The notes under the pieces were generated by a model, which ran no database searches, was not told the origin of the DNA, and saw only the letters and a program-made list of their open reading frames with translations. From Schizochytrium sp. CCTCC M209059 (Eukaryota; Sar; Bigyra; Thraustochytrida; Thraustochytriidae): DNA of 64,000 nt. The translations under genes and the position numbers were made by a program. Of this stretch, positions 29,801-38,433 are shown one piece after another; within the stretch, counting starts at the first letter, position 1; each line of letters starts with the position of its first letter. The stretch is taken from the NCBI GenBank assembly GCA_000818945.1, contig KN805391.1, positions 117,834 through 181,833 on the forward strand, given 5' to 3'.

Positions 29801-31855
29801 GAAAAAGGCCGCCAAAAGCGACACCACGTCGGTAACTTGGTTCCAATTCTCCGGTAGAGGCGTAAATGAAGACCACTGCGTCATTTGGTTGAAGACAGTG
29901 CGCAACATGAGGTAGGTGGGCTCTTCAGCCTGGTCGAGGACTCGCTTGCAAAACGCTCGCTGCTCTTCCGTATCGCGTCTGTCGATCTGCGCAAGCCAGG
30001 TATCGAGAACGAGGTCGATGTCATCAAGTCGCATGATGGGAACCTCGATCTCAGGACACTGGAGAATGGCGCGGGCGCGCTTGAGAGGACGTCGGTTGCC
30101 ACTGTTCATGGCTGTAAGTAGTAGGTGACAGTGATCTGGGACCTCGCTTTCATGCGGAAGCCAAGCCAATGATGAGCCTGCCGGGAGCTGATCGAGCGAG
30201 TCGAGCACAACGCAAAGAGGACGCTCTGCACTAGCTCGGGCTAGGAAGTCGTCGCGAAAGGCTTCGGCGAGTTCGTCAAAGGTTGCATCGGGGCTGACGC
30301 TTTCTCCGCCATAGACGGCGCAGATTTGATCGCATACGGAGCGCACAAGGTCATCAACCGAGGTGCTGTCGGCGGTCGTACCAATGAAACGCACAACGAG
30401 GACAAAGTCGGGCGGGAGCTGTGTCAGTACTTGTGCGGCCAAAGCGGTCTTGCCAGAGCCAGAGATTCCACTGACAAGGGTCGCCGGTTGGTTTTGCGCT
30501 GCGTCGGCGATGCGTTCGATGAGTCGCGTTCGCCCCACAAAATCTTTTTGTTTGCGCTGTGCAAATCGCGCGTGGGCCTTGGCCTCTTCAAGTATGGTCA
30601 GGTCACTGACGCGGGGCGGCAAATCAGCGATTTGCTCCGCATACATGCGGCAGAGCAACTCCAGTGTGCTTCGAATATAGGATGCGTGAGAAGCATGAGC
30701 GACAGCGTCGATTCCACCTTCTTTCCATTCCAAAGTGGTGGAGCTCGCAGCAGAGGCATGTTCGCCCGTCCACTCGCGGAGCGCGGCGAGATGATCCTGA
30801 GCACCATCAACTGTATCGCAGTATCCTGAATGCTTGACATCGCCGTCCAGATGACGTGAAAGAAGCAGCGAAAAGGTGCCCGGATGGGTAAAACCAAGAC
30901 GCATTTCGAGTTCCGTAACGGAGGCCTCATAGGGCCTTCGTGCCTCTTCGTCGTCCCCATAGAGACGCTGCGCTGCGGCACGCAAGGCTCGCTGCATGGG
31001 CTCAAAGCACTCTGACCACCATACCCGACTGGCTTCGTTCTGCACTTCGGCCGAGTATTCGGGTAGAACCTCGTAGACGGGCCGAAGACGATAGACTGCC
31101 GGGACACTGTTGGTGTCGAGAACAAACCACGTTTCAAGGAGGTCGCGGTCCTCTTGGCGCTCGCAGTGCGCGAGCAAGGCTTCAAACTCTTCCTGTTCAA
31201 TGTCGGCGGGAAAGGGTCGGAAACCGTACTTGTCGCCGACAATGCCGATAAAGTGCATGGCTGCGCTCGTGTCGAGGCAGCGTTTAAGTTCGCGAATGCA
31301 GATCTCAGCAGTCTTGTGTTGCGCGCTGATGTCGGAATTAATGCCCCAGCGCATTTCGCTAAGCTCGAATTCGTAGCCCGCGTCACGGCAGTGCGCACGG
31401 AGCAATGGGACACAGAACGCCACAAAACAGTCTCTCTCTGACCTTGTATCGGTAAAAGTGGACGACATGAAGGAACGCACAATTTCTGGAGCAAGCTTGA
31501 GATCTTCGGTCGTGGCATGACCGGCAAAGACGCGTTGGACCGAGTCGGGATCATCCGCAGCTTGGTCATCTTTCTCTGCGCTAGAATGTGTTTTATGGTT
31601 CTTTGCGACTTCGGCAAGTACATCTGCAAGCGCTTTGGCGCCTTGGCGCCCGAAGAGTGCCTTGCTCAGCTTGTCAAGTTCATCTTGTTGTCGCCACGCC
31701 TGGCTGCTCTTTGAAGCAGCCGCGGGCTTTGCCTTGGGTTCATCATCCACTTCCTGCGTGGGCTCGACCGCCTGTTTCGCTGCCCTCGTCTTCCTCCTCG
31801 TCGACTTCAACGTCTTCGGCGCTGTCGCCACCGACGACGACGGCTTCTGCCCCAT
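26804..31855 (-). CDS. NACHT and WD40-repeat protein (NWD1/2-like STAND ATPase), N-myristoylation signal
   Basis: A 1683-residue protein. The ATG at 31855 begins MGQKPSSS, which fits an N-myristoylation signal (Gly2, Ser6); the frame further upstream has no ATG. A DUF4062-like N-terminal module follows (about 120–260; RSFMSSTFTDTRSERD, MRWGI). The NACHT/STAND nucleotide-binding domain has P-loop SGISGSGKTAL near residue 465 and the Walker B-like CVVLDSLDQLP. Helical linkers follow. From about residue 960 to the end are WD40 blades (DDNTCRAWDMDTG, DNTACIWD, DRGVRVWN). STAND proteins act as ATP-controlled switches that oligomerise after ligand binding to the repeat sensor. The architecture matches NWD1/NWD2, NPHP3-related and TEP1-like proteins. 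The ligand is unknown. It is complete: the stop lies 64 bases inside the end of the N gap. Confidence 0.9.
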   Translation of the reverse strand: MGQKPSSSVATAPKTLKSTRRKTRAAKQAVEPTQEVDDEPKAKPAAASKSSQAWRQQDELDKLSKALFGRQGAKALADVLAEVAKNHKTHSSAEKDDQAADDPDSVQRVFAGHATTEDLKLAPEIVRSFMSSTFTDTRSERDCFVAFCVPLLRAHCRDAGYEFELSEMRWGINSDISAQHKTAEICIRELKRCLDTSAAMHFIGIVGDKYGFRPFPADIEQEEFEALLAHCERQEDRDLLETWFVLDTNSVPAVYRLRPVYEVLPEYSAEVQNEASRVWWSECFEPMQRALRAAAQRLYGDDEEARRPYEASVTELEMRLGFTHPGTFSLLLSRHLDGDVKHSGYCDTVDGAQDHLAALREWTGEHASAASSTTLEWKEGGIDAVAHASHASYIRSTLELLCRMYAEQIADLPPRVSDLTILEEAKAHARFAQRKQKDFVGRTRLIERIADAAQNQPATLVSGISGSGKTALAAQVLTQLPPDFVLVVRFIGTTADSTSVDDLVRSVCDQICAVYGGESVSPDATFDELAEAFRDDFLARASAERPLCVVLDSLDQLPAGSSLAWLPHESEVPDHCHLLLTAMNSGNRRPLKRARAILQCPEIEVPIMRLDDIDLVLDTWLAQIDRRDTEEQRAFCKRVLDQAEEPTYLMLRTVFNQMTQWSSFTPLPENWNQVTDVVSLLAAFFEDLEQKHGVLFTQVALGFLTSARDGLSQPELEDLLSLHNEVLDSVFRWWVPPVPRVPPLVVTRLLSDLEPFLVRKTGNTKAWFHRQFREQAERRYASRHAELAAYFGNRASQQEFALDHKVNGDDIILSADRMILAQPPLIGLEEKPNVRVLRELVYQTRLGPPETKLDLLRVAFDFSFLQAAARGSALADVIEQIVLASEDPVFDESARRQLHVLTRSILLSLPSVSRQPGCLAEQLWNRLAVSTTSEDVHLFGLFKAVQSIHQRAVGEFTSLEPVLTSGDGDLKMSFVVHRKNPYFVRTIDADRFATGAADGELKIWEFRTGQLMQTLNRKADVGGATRFAVHRPVGSAASFLVSGFYGGCIRVWNADSGTMVQDIQDAHDHWVYMVSPVRSGVDDDEHTRHPLPLLVSGSKATDVKVWHIPALQGTDASGEPRLLHTLTDSTYGINCVDASYATEIAAPTSERAPVFVIAGSNTDVRVWRTDDVWNEPCTQIYVLGVGSKPFNGVHCFWRPETQRRYLAGACEDLCVHIWDLTDGTLLHRLQGHTGDLRGITVHTGGALTGDDSKLIVFSSSDDNTCRAWDMDTGSLLRVFDAHSRSCRTMALSCSRQSLVTVSFDNTACIWDVEPSTWARDQSMLAKSSKEKEVRASAKRDVVRTWASKLASDAKAVADYRAICIAQIGEVLVCGWTDGTVTLTHASGATETIRVSESATRSWVPGIASCYAGKGLAIVSHDGSLRTLDLQASASTSREFSLVMKICEDELNDIVVVPSSDTAAIAGEDWKIYLVDLKGENIIGTLKGHVGAVLRLSLSTTPESFLLSTGRDRGVRVWNIETQDLAVAHAKAHKDWVPACSFLSSTAAVTGSEDGGLLWWADVAAEDCEPVILRASQSHVGYTNVATAPDGEHFVATLMDGSFEIWHYVADEAPTCFTTSLESIGRIDASPYVGQANCILFLQQSKSRSSSKRLSLRRSRTRATRLNIAVAFHNSGIACFSLQP

Positions 31856-32452
31856 GGTCGGTCGGGACTTTGCCTGTGGCAGTCTCCGTGCGTGCCCGTG
31901 CCGTGTGTAGCCTTCGCGGTTTTGCCCGAGCAAAAGCGACGGGCCGAACCGAGTCTGCGGCTCGCTGTCGCGCAGTTAGTATCGCTCGTCTCGTCTCGAG
32001 TTTGCTCGCGTCTCCGCTCGTCTCGTCGAGTCGTGCGGCCCTCGCGGCCATCCTCATCCACGCTGTGCTGTGCTGTGCCGTGCCATGTGCACGCGCTGGG
32101 CACACGCGCGAGTACACACCCTCTGTTTCGTGAACATCAGCCACATAAGAAAACTTAGGAGGTCTCAAAGACGTTACGTAATGCGGTTCTAGCAGTTACG
32201 TGAAACGTGAATTTCTTGGACAAAAAAAGGGGAGGAAAAGCTGCACGAGCGCGAGCGCGCGCGCGTGAGAAAAGAACTCGTCGGGCGAGGGACCCGGCTT
32301 GGCCTGGCCCGCACGGTGGCAACAGAACTCTTTTTCCTTGGACGTAACCTGCTTCGTCTTGTGTCGTCTTGTCTCGTTTTTGTCCTGACGCACGCGCGAG
32401 GGGTCGAGACGCGCGAGGTCAGGAGGCGAGCATTGAGGTTGCCTGCAGTACA
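31856..32452. other. Divergent promoter region (NACHT gene / acetyltransferase)
   Basis: No gene seen. Besides the pentamer arrays it contains an alternating CG run near 32250–32270. Confidence 0.5.
31981..32087 (-). repeat. Degenerate TCTCG and GTGCT pentamer arrays upstream of the NACHT gene
   Basis: Two short arrays (about 31981–32035 and 32062–32087) lie 126–232 bases before the start codon at 31855. Confidence 0.6.
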
Positions 32453-33214
32453 ATGGAGCAGCTCAAGAAGACGGCCCAGACGTGGCTTGGGGCAGCGCAG
32501 AACGCACTCGCAGAATGGACCAGGAGCAGCGCGGACGGGTCAGATGGAAAAGATCGCGACGACCGCCTGGAAGGCTTGATCAGGACTGTGCGAGTCGAGC
32601 GCAAGAATGGCCCACCTCTTGAGGTTCTCGCCGAGACACCTCGGTTACGTCTGCGCCCATGCCGCGAAGATGACGTTCCCTTTTATCAGGACCTGTGGAC
32701 CAACCCAGAAGTTATGAAAAAGTATGCTTCAGGCAAGCCGCAGACCGATCCCGAGTATGCTTATCGGCGTCTTGTCTCGAACGAGAACAGTTGGACGGAC
32801 CGCTGGAAGCATGGCAGCCCGTGGAGCGGGATGGTGGTCGAGCTTCGTGAAACCAACGAACCTATTGGCGCTGTTGTGGTCGGTGGCGGCGAGCTTGCTT
32901 ATCTTTTTGATCCTGCATTCCATGGTCAAGGCTATGGTCGCGAGGCCGTTGTTGCTCTGGTTAATGTTATCGTCCCCATTCTTGCTCTCGATCCGAGTAC
33001 TCCGGATGTGCCGGAAACCATTGAGGCTACTGTTCGCGCTGATCATATTCCGTCAAGGCGCGTTCTCGAGACATGTGGCTTCACCTCGGATCTTACCATC
33101 AATTATCGTGAGTTCGATGGCCAAATGTTTGAGCGCTACATCTTCACTGTGTCTGTACAGCAGCTCATCCAGAGGTATGAGGCAGCACTTGCTGGCGCCC
33201 CCGGTAGTTCCTAA
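32453..33214 (+). CDS. GNAT-family N-acetyltransferase (RimJ/RimL-like)
   Basis: A 253-residue protein from the ATG at 32453; the 84 bases of open frame before it contain no ATG. Residues about 55–235 form the GNAT fold: TPRLRLRPCREDDVPFYQDLW (β1–α1), IGAVVVGGGELAYLFDPAFHGQGYGREAV with the acetyl-CoA loop GQGYGREA (motif A), and a late NxxS-like segment ADHIPSRRVLETCGF. This subfamily acetylates N termini or small molecules such as spermidine; the substrate cannot be fixed. The N-terminal 50 residues are charged and helical, with no targeting signal, so the protein is probably cytosolic. Divergent from the NACHT–WD40 gene. Confidence 0.88.
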   Translation: MEQLKKTAQTWLGAAQNALAEWTRSSADGSDGKDRDDRLEGLIRTVRVERKNGPPLEVLAETPRLRLRPCREDDVPFYQDLWTNPEVMKKYASGKPQTDPEYAYRRLVSNENSWTDRWKHGSPWSGMVVELRETNEPIGAVVVGGGELAYLFDPAFHGQGYGREAVVALVNVIVPILALDPSTPDVPETIEATVRADHIPSRRVLETCGFTSDLTINYREFDGQMFERYIFTVSVQQLIQRYEAALAGAPGSS

Positions 33215-33781
33215 GCAAGATCTACACAATATCTATATTCGAAAGGAATACGTCGCTTTTTTGTTTTTCTCGACATCGCAAACAAAAGTGAAAGGCTATC
33301 TCAGCACTCATTGCATGTCTTCATTTTCTGTGCGAGAGCAATATGCATCTTCCAGAATAATTCCAAACATTTACCTTCTTGAGCTGCTTGAGATCGCATT
33401 ACACAGACGCTTCGATCAAGGATTTTCCATATCTTGGCTCGCTCAATCTGAATTCCAAAACGATCTTTTTCCGCAATGGTGTGCGTGTTTTTTCATGATT
33501 CGCAGTGTGTGGCGTTGCGGTAACCAGCGAGCTAAGCTGGTTGAAGTATGACATACATCATTTGCACAAGAAGAGATGCATTACAAGGTTTGCCTTTGCG
33601 GGAAAATCTAAGCTGAGCTGGTTAAAATTGACATACATCCTCTTTACAAGAAGAGAGAGCAACCATAACTTCGCAAATTGATCTTTGCCCTGAATCTTTC
33701 ATTGCGTGTCGGGCGGGACTGGAAACTGGAAAATAATACTTTTATTCAACGATCAGATTTCATAACTAGCTTTCGTTTCTA
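33215..33781. other. Convergent intergenic region with imperfect direct repeat
   Basis: AT-richer than the genes, with no reading frame of note. It contains a two-copy imperfect repeat at 33531–33656. Confidence 0.55.
33531..33656 (+). repeat. Imperfect 46-bp direct repeat, 81-bp period
   Basis: 33531–33576 and 33612–33656 share GACATACATC and CAAGAAGAGA, with about ten differences in between. It lies in the shared 3' region of two convergent genes. Confidence 0.7.
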
Positions 33782-35329
33782 TCAGGGCTGTGTTTCCGTC
33801 ACGACAACAGTATCGTTCCCATAAAAGGTGTCATTCGAAACGATCAGGGAATCGTAGATGCAAGGCCCGTCATAGGGATCCAGCAAGTCGAGATGGCGAC
33901 ACTCGCTTGAAAAAAGCCCACCCGAGGTGGCGGCGGTAATGGAGGCCATGGAAGTATACATGCCAAAGACTGAGACAACAACGCCAATGATGAGGAGGAC
34001 AGTGTGAAGACCGCGGTAATTGGGAACGCGAAACATTTCGAGAATGTAGGGAAGCCAAAAGGTGAGCGCGCCAAAGCCAAAGGCGCCGACAAAGGCTTGA
34101 ATGTTGCCCACGCCAGCATCCTGCAGCATGAGACCAAAGAAAAGCTGCGCAAGCACGACCCCGAGACGATGTAACACGCGTTTGACAACGGGTGGCACAA
34201 GCGTGCCAGGTTCACGCAAGCATTGCTTTAGCGGCGAGAGATTATAGACATGGACCTCTACAGTGAGGCAAAGCAAAAGATTGCTAATAGCCGCCTCAAT
34301 GAACATCCACACGACCGAGAGAATGACGATGGCACTTGTCGTGTTGTCGTCCGGAAGATTGTCGACGAGAAGTGGGCTCGTCCATGCGCCCCATACAAAG
34401 TAGGTGGGCACAATGGTGAGGACATACTGCGCGACGATAATGACAAAGGACCAGTTGAGCGCCTTGTAGAAATGTCTCTGTGGTTCGCGCATCTCGCGAA
34501 TTTCCTCTGGAAACATGCCATGACCACCGAGCATCCACATAAAGGTGGAGAGACCGCGAAAAAAGGTCAGCACCTGCGAGCCAGCCTCTTCCTCGGGAAT
34601 TTCATATGTGGGTGAGCAGCTGGTCCCCATCTCGTACGAGGACATTTGCACGTAGATGAGAATCAGACGTAGCAAGGAAATGGCGATGGAGAGAGCTGCC
34701 AGGGGCATCACGTGCGAAAAGGTGGGCGTTTGTACAAGAACGGCAAGGATTGCCGCAGACACCACGATGAGCGTAGAGATGCAAAGACGGTTCTCTTCGT
34801 TGACGTGGCGTGCTGCGAGCGACATCCAGAGCCCGAGCTTTACCAGGAGAACGACCACAAGCGTAAAGTAACTGAGCACCTGCATCGTGAGAGCAAAGTA
34901 GTGCCCGCACACGCCAAAGGCGCGTTCGGTGATTTTGGGGTAGCTTGCCTCGTCTTGTTCCGGAATGCTTTGGTTGCCCAGCAGCCTGCCCGTGTAGTAC
35001 GAGGTGGCGACGCCAAAAATGAAAAAGAGAGTTCCAGCGATCCACCCGCTTTGTTGGAAGGCGTACGGGCCGGCAATGTTGTCCGTCGTAAACGCTGCCG
35101 TCACGATGACAAAGGTGTACCAAGGGCTCACGCCCCAAGCGCTGCCGCCGACGCCTGGCACGGCGTCTTCATCTACGAATTCGCCGGAGCGGTCGTCGAC
35201 CTCGAGACTCAGCCTCGTGAGCTTGGTGCGCTCCACGCCGCGCAGACCATCGTCTTCGCCCAGGGCGTGGTCGAGGCCCGCGCCCGAGCTGGGTCCCGGC
35301 GACCTACCGGACTTCTCGTCCCCCAACAT
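33782..35329 (-). CDS. Amino acid/auxin permease family (AAAP) transporter
   Basis: A 515-residue polytopic protein with about eleven TM segments. TM1 has the family pattern YTFVIVTAAFTTDNIAGPYAFQQSGW, corresponding to the unwound substrate-binding helix of the APC fold. A later GLSTFMWMLGGHGMFPEE segment corresponds to the conserved TM6 region. The N-terminal 70 residues are hydrophilic and the C terminus carries three N-glycosylation sequons (NDT, NDT and similar). It is expected to be a proton-coupled amino-acid symporter in the plasma or vacuolar membrane; the substrate is not predictable. The ATG at 35329 is chosen because the frame upstream runs through a GCGTC/GAGTC repeat array without an ATG. 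Confidence 0.9.
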   Translation of the reverse strand: MLGDEKSGRSPGPSSGAGLDHALGEDDGLRGVERTKLTRLSLEVDDRSGEFVDEDAVPGVGGSAWGVSPWYTFVIVTAAFTTDNIAGPYAFQQSGWIAGTLFFIFGVATSYYTGRLLGNQSIPEQDEASYPKITERAFGVCGHYFALTMQVLSYFTLVVVLLVKLGLWMSLAARHVNEENRLCISTLIVVSAAILAVLVQTPTFSHVMPLAALSIAISLLRLILIYVQMSSYEMGTSCSPTYEIPEEEAGSQVLTFFRGLSTFMWMLGGHGMFPEEIREMREPQRHFYKALNWSFVIIVAQYVLTIVPTYFVWGAWTSPLLVDNLPDDNTTSAIVILSVVWMFIEAAISNLLLCLTVEVHVYNLSPLKQCLREPGTLVPPVVKRVLHRLGVVLAQLFFGLMLQDAGVGNIQAFVGAFGFGALTFWLPYILEMFRVPNYRGLHTVLLIIGVVVSVFGMYTSMASITAATSGGLFSSECRHLDLLDPYDGPCIYDSLIVSNDTFYGNDTVVVTETQP

Positions 35330-35345
35330 TCTCTTTTGCTCGCCC

Positions 35346-35424
35346 CGTCGCAACCCGTCGCGACTCAACTCGACGCGACTCGACGCGACGCGACTCGACG
35401 CGACGCGACGCGACTCGATGCGAG
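35346..35424 (-). repeat. Pentamer array (GCGTC/GAGTC) in the transporter leader
   Basis: About fourteen five-base units start 17 bases before the ATG at 35329. The reading frame stays open through them, producing an artificial ASSRV-type repeat. Confidence 0.85.
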
Positions 35425-36125
35425 CCCGCTCGACTGGTCGATGATCGGGCTTTGCACCGCCAGCACCTCGCGCGCTTTTGCGGTCGCGAGAGAATCCAGT
35501 CTCGTGGACTCGGGACCTCAACGTTGTGTATATACGTCTATCATCACTTGCACTCGCAGTCTTACTCTGCTGTGCTCACAGTAACGAGATGGCGGAGGTG
35601 GACCGAGGAATCCAGCTTCAACGCCATGAAAGGACAAGGACGAGGACAAGATTAGCTAGCGCCAAGGCCACCGCTGGTCGGTCGACCAGCCAGTCAGTCA
35701 GGCACGCATGCATGCATGCATGCAGGCAGGCAGGCAGGCAGATGACCGGTCAGCGTGCCGGCTGGGCGACCGTCGGCAGAGTGATCGATGGATCGATCGA
35801 TGGATCGATGGATCGATTGTGCGCCAAGGCTTTGTGGATCGTGCTGGATATTAAAAGTCAAGTCAAGAAAGAAGCCGTTGTGGGAAGGGAAGGACTCGGA
35901 GGACAAGGCTTGGGAGGCATGCAGTAGCAGCGGGACCTGCACAAGTTGGAGAGATGTCTTTGAATGAGATTGGCCGCGCGCGAGAATAGAAGATAGGGGT
36001 GCTCGCTCGTCTGCCGCAGGATTGGAGGCTTGAAAAGCTCGCTCTCTCGGGTTTTCATACGGGCCTACTCTCACTCTTGATTGCTCTCTCTCTTTGGTCT
36101 GTCAGTTCTTATAAGCCAAACTCAC
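35425..36125. other. Intergenic region rich in tetramer repeats
   Basis: It contains (GCAT)n then (GGCA)n at 35704–35741 and a GATC/GATG-type array at 35781–35818. No gene is supported. Confidence 0.55.
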
Positions 36126-37544
36126 ATGGCCTTCCTCCGAGCAGTGCAGCTACCAGCCACCTCGCCAGGAGAGAGCCGCGTCTCTTTCTTGTGCGCAACG
36201 CAAGCGCAACGGCTATGTAGATATGTGTGGCATTTGCGCTCTCAATTTTTTCATGGTTCGCAAAACACTCGGCAAGAGCCATCGCGCCGGCGTAAGGTTC
36301 GCGTGCGCGTGGTCTGCGCGGGCAACATGCAAGCGAAAAGACGTGCAAGGTCAAATAACCCGACGCTCAGTCGTCTGCGCTGGCCCAAGAACCACACAGG
36401 TCCTGAAACGGTGCGCGAGATCCCGCCGCGGCCCAGCAAGGACGCGAGGTCTCGCGAGGAGCAGCATTGCGATAGCGCAACAGGACGTGAGCTCGCCAAA
36501 CTTCGCGTGCAGCTTCGCTGTTTGCAACATGAGTTCGAGCTTGAAATCCTGCGTCGGCAGGAAGCCCGTGCCGCCCAGCGAGAGTCTGAAGAGGCTCATG
36601 CACTCGAAGTTGAGAGTTTGCGTCTTGCTGTTCAGCAGGCCGAGACGCGGGCTCGTCACGCACGCGTCCTTGCCGAGATTCGAGAGCGAGAAACGCTGAG
36701 ACGTTGCCACTTGGCTACAACTGCAATGGTGCTCGCCCGATGCGAGCTTGCCAGTCTTCGAAAAGGAGCAGCGAGGACAGTGACAAACACTGGCGAGCAT
36801 CGCGTGGGCTCGAAACATCCTCGCGTTTGCCAAAAAAATGACGATGACAAGCACGAGAAACAAGAAAATAAGCAAGACAGAAACCTTGCGCTGGTGACAT
36901 CGTCTCCGTCGAGCGTGGGAAGCCCAAATTTGCGCAGGAACAGTGCTGCCAAGGAACGAAGGGGCCGAATGGAAAATCAGCAATGGCACGAAAGAGAGAC
37001 GAGGCATCACGCCGATATTGATGCTCTTCGCTCGCGCGCAAGGCACGCGGAAAGAGAGCTCATCGCAATTCACCAAGACCTCTGTCATGCACGCGAGCGA
37101 GTTCTCATGCTTGAGAGCACGAGCGGAGATCCGAGTCGTGTTGAAAAGCAACACTCGCAAGGCAAGCAAGTCGAGCATCATGACGGGAAGACGCCGCTTC
37201 TTCTTGTGGCGCGTCGGAACCCGGAACAAGAGAACAGCCATGATAACGATATCTGCCTTGGAGGCAGAGTCCACACGGGCAATCTACTCGAGGAATTTGT
37301 CTGCACCAAGCGCGAGGTCCGTGTGTTGCGCGAGGCATTAGCGCATGCTGAGGAGAGCAAGCTTCGCGCCGAGGACCGTGCGACCGCGGCAGAAAAGCGT
37401 GCGCGCCGCGCAGAACGTCGCTCTTCGCGCATTTCCGCAGAGTCTGACTTTGTCAAGCAGGAAGCACGCGCTGTCTTTGCCGCTCTTCGCCAGCGCGACG
37501 CGCATCTCAGCGACCTCGTGGACTTTACCTTGCAAGACCTATGA
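36126..37544 (+). CDS. Coiled-coil protein, function unknown
   Basis: A 472-residue frame from the ATG at 36126. The first 65 residues have unusual composition, and the ATG at 36327 (MQAKRRARSNN, 405 residues) is an equally good start. Three long Arg/Glu/Ala-rich heptad regions occupy about residues 120–230, 290–340 and 400–460 (for example ELAKLRVQLRCLQHEFELEIL and EVRVLREALAHAEESKLRAED). They are separated by low-complexity polar linkers. There is no catalytic motif, TM segment or recognised domain. The architecture suits a cytoskeletal, centrosomal or flagellar scaffold, but that is only an impression. Confidence 0.6.
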   Translation: MAFLRAVQLPATSPGESRVSFLCATQAQRLCRYVWHLRSQFFHGSQNTRQEPSRRRKVRVRVVCAGNMQAKRRARSNNPTLSRLRWPKNHTGPETVREIPPRPSKDARSREEQHCDSATGRELAKLRVQLRCLQHEFELEILRRQEARAAQRESEEAHALEVESLRLAVQQAETRARHARVLAEIRERETLRRCHLATTAMVLARCELASLRKGAARTVTNTGEHRVGSKHPRVCQKNDDDKHEKQENKQDRNLALVTSSPSSVGSPNLRRNSAAKERRGRMENQQWHERETRHHADIDALRSRARHAERELIAIHQDLCHARERVLMLESTSGDPSRVEKQHSQGKQVEHHDGKTPLLLVARRNPEQENSHDNDICLGGRVHTGNLLEEFVCTKREVRVLREALAHAEESKLRAEDRATAAEKRARRAERRSSRISAESDFVKQEARAVFAALRQRDAHLSDLVDFTLQDL

Positions 37545-38204
37545 TCGACCCGGGCCCACGCTTGAGAGTCTGCCACCGATCCCCTCCTTCTCTTCCATGT
37601 CTCACCCCCCCTGGCCTACCCCTCATCCGGCTGCTTGCGTGCTGCAGCTGCTCATCATCCATCCCCTCCGTCCAGCATCCGCCCCCACATTGCGTCGCCC
37701 GCCATCTTGGCTTGCATTGTTTGCGTCCCACTCACGCACGCGCTCTCGCTCCTCGCGTCCTCGCCACCACGGCCGGCGAAGGAAGGTCACCTCGGCCGCG
37801 GCGGGCCTCGCCCCCGCCCTGCTCCAACCCGCGCGGAGCTGCGCGAGGCCCTCCGGGTCCCTCCTGCACGCCGCGGCCGCTTTCCGGAGAGCGCGAGCCC
37901 GGAAGGGACGCGCAAGCGTCCGGAAAAGCGCGAGCGGAGTAACGGCGAGGGCCGGGCCCTCCTCCTCCTGCCTGCCTGCCTGCGAGGGGAAGGAAGGCGG
38001 CAGCAGGAGGCCGGAAGAGAGCGCGATGAGGACAAGGAGGAGAGAAAGAAAGGCATGCAGACACCGAACGAACGGCGAGCTGGCGGCGGAGAGCGCGGGC
38101 GAGAGCGCGAGCGAGAGCGCGAGCGAGCCCGCGGAGGACGGGCTGCGCGCGGGCGAGCAGGGCTGCGCGCCGGAGAGCGAGCTAGCGGGCGGGCGCGAGG
38201 CTGG

Positions 38205-38235
<31 letters not shown>

Positions 38236-38433
38236 CGAGGGGAGGGGCGAAGCGAAGCGCTGGCGGGAGCCGATCATCGTCGTGCGGACGCGGGCGAGGT
38301 GCGCAGAGAGAGACGCACGAGAGGGGCGCGCGGGCAAAGCTCGAGGCCTTGCGGGTGCGGGTGCGGCTGCGGCTGCGACTGCGACTGCGTGCCCAAGATC
38401 GTGTTGGTTTCGTCGAGATCGTGAGCAGACAAG
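37545..38433. other. GC-rich low-complexity intergenic region
   Basis: Open frames on both strands arise from Arg/Ala/Gly-coding GC-rich repeats and lack any domain. It includes GAGC-type repeats at about 38095–38135 and (GGCA)n at 38202–38235. It should contain the promoter of the JmjC gene. Confidence 0.6.
38202..38235 (+). repeat. (GGCA)n microsatellite
   Basis: About eight tandem GGCA units, 200 bases before the JmjC gene start. Confidence 0.9.
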
